DNA of 64,000 bases from Biomaibacter acetigenes. Lineage in GTDB: Bacteria; Bacillota; Thermosediminibacteria; Thermosediminibacterales; Tepidanaerobacteraceae. The stretch is from NCBI RefSeq assembly GCF_003691585.1, contig NZ_CP033169.1, forward strand, positions 434,001 through 498,000, written 5' to 3'. Within the stretch, counting starts at the first letter, position 1. The number at the start of each line of letters is the position of its first letter. The notes beneath the pieces are model-generated. The model had not been told where the DNA came from, made no database searches, and saw nothing but the letters and a program-made list of their open reading frames with translations. Positions 61,832-64,000 of this stretch are shown piece by piece. Both the position numbers and the translations under genes were made by a program.

Positions 61832-62926
61832 ATGCCGGAGAAAGAAATAATCGATGACAAACAGGCGGTTTTACTGATAATCAATATGATTCTGCCTACT
61901 GCGCTCTTGAGCCTGCCGGCGATAACGATAAGTATTGCAAAAAGGGATGCATGGATTTCGGCCGTTCTTGCCACGGGTATGGGATTGATTATCGGGCGGC
62001 TTGTATCCTCGCTTGTCATGAATTTTCCCGGAAAAACTTTCTATGAGTTTTCGGAAGAAATTTTGGGCCGCTTTTTTGGGAAAATTGTCGGGATATTTTT
62101 TATATGGTGGCTGATTCATACCTGCAGTGAAATTGTCAGGGAATACGGAGAGTTTCTTTCCACCGCCATAATGCCGGACACCCCGATAACGGTCTTTCTT
62201 GTGGTGTCCGCAATCATATCAGCATATGCCGTAAAGAGCGGTTTTGAAGTTCTGGCACGATTCAATTTGTTGTTTGCCGTTTTAATGGGGGTGTTTGTGC
62301 TGGTGTTTGCCATCTCTTTTATGAATGTAAAATTCGCCAGATTGCTGCCGATGTTTGATACGGGGATGGCTGACATATTAAAGGGGACATTGGTGCCCCT
62401 GAGCTGGATGGGAGAAGTGGTCGTGTTTTCCGTCTTTTCGCCTGTTCTGAAAAACTGCCGCAGCGTTGTGCGAATAACAGATATGTCAATATTATTAGTA
62501 GGGTTGCATTTTTTTATAGGCATTGCGGGCGTGCTCATGATTTTTGGACCCGAAGTGGGGTCGGCCATGATGTATCCGGTCTTTAACCAGGTCCGCATGA
62601 TATCGCTGGCAAATTTTATCGAAAGGCTCGATTACATCATTTTTATGTCGTGGGTGATCGGCGGCTTTATAAAGATTGGGATTTTTTACTTCGCGGCTGT
62701 TATAGGGGTTTCCTGGATGTTCGGGCTCTCCGACTACCGGCCCATTGTTTTTCCGGTTGGAATTATCATAGTTGCTCTGTCGGTCCTGATCCATGAAGGA
62801 ATAGTGAACCAGCTTGATTTTCTGAAAAATACCTGGCCTTTTTATTCGATCATTGTTTTCGAAGCTGGAATTCCGCTGCTGCTCTGGCTGGTATCGCAAA
62901 TTAAAAATCGGAGGCATAGCGCTTGA
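61832..62926 (+). CDS. GerB-family spore germination permease (operon 2, B subunit)
   Basis: A 364-residue membrane protein with about ten helices, the permease-like subunit of the second receptor. It shows DKQAVLLIINMILPTALLSLPAI, DAWISAVLATGMGLIIGRLV, YAVKSGFEVLARFNLLFAVLMG and FVEIG-like segments GGFIKIGIFYFAAVIGVSWMFGLSDYRPIVFPVG. It starts 19 bases after the A subunit and its stop overlaps the TTG of the C subunit. Confidence 0.93.
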   Translation: MPEKEIIDDKQAVLLIINMILPTALLSLPAITISIAKRDAWISAVLATGMGLIIGRLVSSLVMNFPGKTFYEFSEEILGRFFGKIVGIFFIWWLIHTCSEIVREYGEFLSTAIMPDTPITVFLVVSAIISAYAVKSGFEVLARFNLLFAVLMGVFVLVFAISFMNVKFARLLPMFDTGMADILKGTLVPLSWMGEVVVFSVFSPVLKNCRSVVRITDMSILLVGLHFFIGIAGVLMIFGPEVGSAMMYPVFNQVRMISLANFIERLDYIIFMSWVIGGFIKIGIFYFAAVIGVSWMFGLSDYRPIVFPVGIIIVALSVLIHEGIVNQLDFLKNTWPFYSIIVFEAGIPLLLWLVSQIKNRRHSA

Positions 62927-64000
62927 AAAAAAAGATTGCACCAATAATTTGGATGATAATAATAGCGACCATTCTGTCAGGCTGCTGGAGCCGGAAGGAG
63001 TTAAACGAGGTGGCCATTGTCCTGGGCACGGGTATAGATTTGATTAACGAAGGCCGAGTGAGACTGACCGTTCAGGTGGCGGTGCCGACGGCCTTCGCTT
63101 CGGGAGAAGAAGGCAAAGGCGGCCAGAAAGAGGCGGCAAGTATGGAAGTTTCTGCTGACGGAGCGACGATAGAAGAGGCGGAGAGGTACCTTGCCATGAA
63201 AATACCCCGGGAAATATACTGGGGGCACTGTGTCGCTTTGATAATAGGTGAAAATATGGCCAAAAAGGGAGTTCGAATGATTACGGATTTTTTTGAGCGG
63301 GACAGGGAACCGCGGGAGACCATGTGGGTGATGGTGGCGAAAGGAACGGCCGAGGACTTTTTAAAAACAAGTTCAATACTTGAAAAAACTTCTTCCCAAG
63401 CTGTGGGGCTTCTTACAAGGATGAAGACAGGTTATTCGGTAAAATTGATGGAATTTACCGAAATGCTTGCGGAGGATGGAATTCAACCGGCTGTAACGGG
63501 GGTCAAAGTAATTAATGAACATCATGTCACGGGCGAATCTCAGCAGAGCGGCGCAGGAAATAAAAGGCGCGTGGAAATTTCCGGCACGGCTTTGTTCAGG
63601 GAAGACAGGCTTGTGGGCTGGCTGGATGCCAACGAGACGAGGGGTCTTTTATGGCTAAAAGGCGAACCGGTAGAAGGAGTGATAACCGTTCCGGCTCCTG
63701 AAGAGCCGAATAAAATGGTTTCCATAAAGATAAAGCGCGGTAGCACTAAGAAATATGCGGGGCATTTTAATGATGCTCCTTATTTTACGGTAAAGATAAG
63801 GGTTGAAGGTGACATGGTTGAACAGCAGGGCAGGGAAAATCTGGCAACACCTGAAAGGATGAACGCCCTGGAAGAGAAGATGGCTTATGAAATAAGAAAA
63901 AGGGCGGAATTGGCGCTGTACAGGGCACGAGATATTTATGGAGTAGATGTATTCGGTTTTGGACAGGTCTATCACAGAAGATTCAAAAGTGAATGGAGGA
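62923..64000 (+). CDS. Ger(x)C-family germination lipoprotein (operon 2, C subunit; runs off the right edge)
   Basis: The frame from TTG 62923 to the window end encodes a Ger(x)C lipoprotein: KKIAPIIWMIIIATILSGCWSRKELNEVAIVLGTGIDL with the lipid-attachment Cys in LSGCW. Further on are GHCVALIIGENMAKKGVRMITDFFERDREPRETMWVMVA and, near the edge, RARDIYGVDVFGFGQVYHRRF. GGAGG (62910-62914) lies eight bases before the TTG, which overlaps the TGA of the gerB gene. Only the last C-terminal part is missing. It completes the A-B-C order of operon 2. Confidence 0.93.
   Translation, partial: MKKKIAPIIWMIIIATILSGCWSRKELNEVAIVLGTGIDLINEGRVRLTVQVAVPTAFASGEEGKGGQKEAASMEVSADGATIEEAERYLAMKIPREIYWGHCVALIIGENMAKKGVRMITDFFERDREPRETMWVMVAKGTAEDFLKTSSILEKTSSQAVGLLTRMKTGYSVKLMEFTEMLAEDGIQPAVTGVKVINEHHVTGESQQSGAGNKRRVEISGTALFREDRLVGWLDANETRGLLWLKGEPVEGVITVPAPEEPNKMVSIKIKRGSTKKYAGHFNDAPYFTVKIRVEGDMVEQQGRENLATPERMNALEEKMAYEIRKRAELALYRARDIYGVDVFGFGQVYHRRFKSEWR

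Overview
The window looks like a chromosome segment of an anaerobic, endospore-forming, moderately low-GC Firmicute of the Clostridia/Thermoanaerobacterales type. The signs are two spore-germination (GerA-type) operons, a Spo0E-like phosphatase, a CotF-like coat protein, a rubrerythrin/rubredoxin oxygen-defence cluster, an Etf-linked beta-oxidation operon, AGGAGG ribosome sites and frequent TTG/GTG starts. This placement is inferred from gene content; no rRNA or tRNA gene was seen.

Layout. 1-5200: an MFS transporter (cut by the left edge), a C39-like peptidase, an IclR regulator, an Fe-alcohol dehydrogenase and a fumarylacetoacetate hydrolase-family enzyme. 5221-8769: a group IIC intron with its reverse transcriptase, interrupted between domains V and VI by an IS110-family element. 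8774-11515: an oxygen-stress cluster (rubredoxin, rubredoxin-like protein, rubrerythrin, Tpx) holding decayed remnants of an FAD oxidoreductase and an encapsulin. 11706-14608: frameshifted D-Ala-D-Ala ligase and a PIN-PhoH ATPase. 14825-22188: an amino-sugar (ManNAc/sialate-type) operon with epimerase, RpiR regulator, ROK kinase, DUF4127 protein and sugar ABC transporter. 22288-24660: polar amino acid ABC transporter. 24826-33407: transporter and PAS debris, GerA operon 1, XRE and Spo0E-like regulators, and a NEW3/ABC-2 export operon. 33591-37028: metal P-type ATPase, HD hydrolase, CotF-like protein. 37354-43747: thiolase, HBD, acyl-CoA dehydrogenase, crotonase and EtfBA behind a sigma-54 promoter. 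44021-59696: a copper-amine-oxidase-N protein, a GGDEF/HD module, a PucR regulator and an unusual chemosensory operon. 60178-64000: GerA operon 2, cut by the right edge.

How the parts work together. The strongest discovery is in the IS110 element. Its left non-coding end can fold into a bridge-RNA-like structure. One internal loop carries a 7-nt stretch identical to the left target flank and an 8-nt stretch complementary to the right target flank of this very insertion. A second loop carries matches to the two element ends. The target is the conserved domain V-VI linker of a group IIC intron, so a guide RNA of one mobile element appears programmed against the ribozyme core of another. The excised circle would also assemble a TTGCAT-N17-TATGAT promoter across the end junction.

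The chemosensory operon is the second highlight. It holds a soluble receptor with two signalling tips and no sensor domain, a triple-domain CheW, CheB, a HEAT-repeat protein, CheR, a CheA with an N-terminal receiver and no Hpt domain, and the missing Hpt domain as the next gene. A cyclic-di-GMP module lies just upstream. Five otherwise intact genes carry single-base frameshifts, four of them at A/T homopolymers, which should be checked as possible assembly errors before being called mutations.
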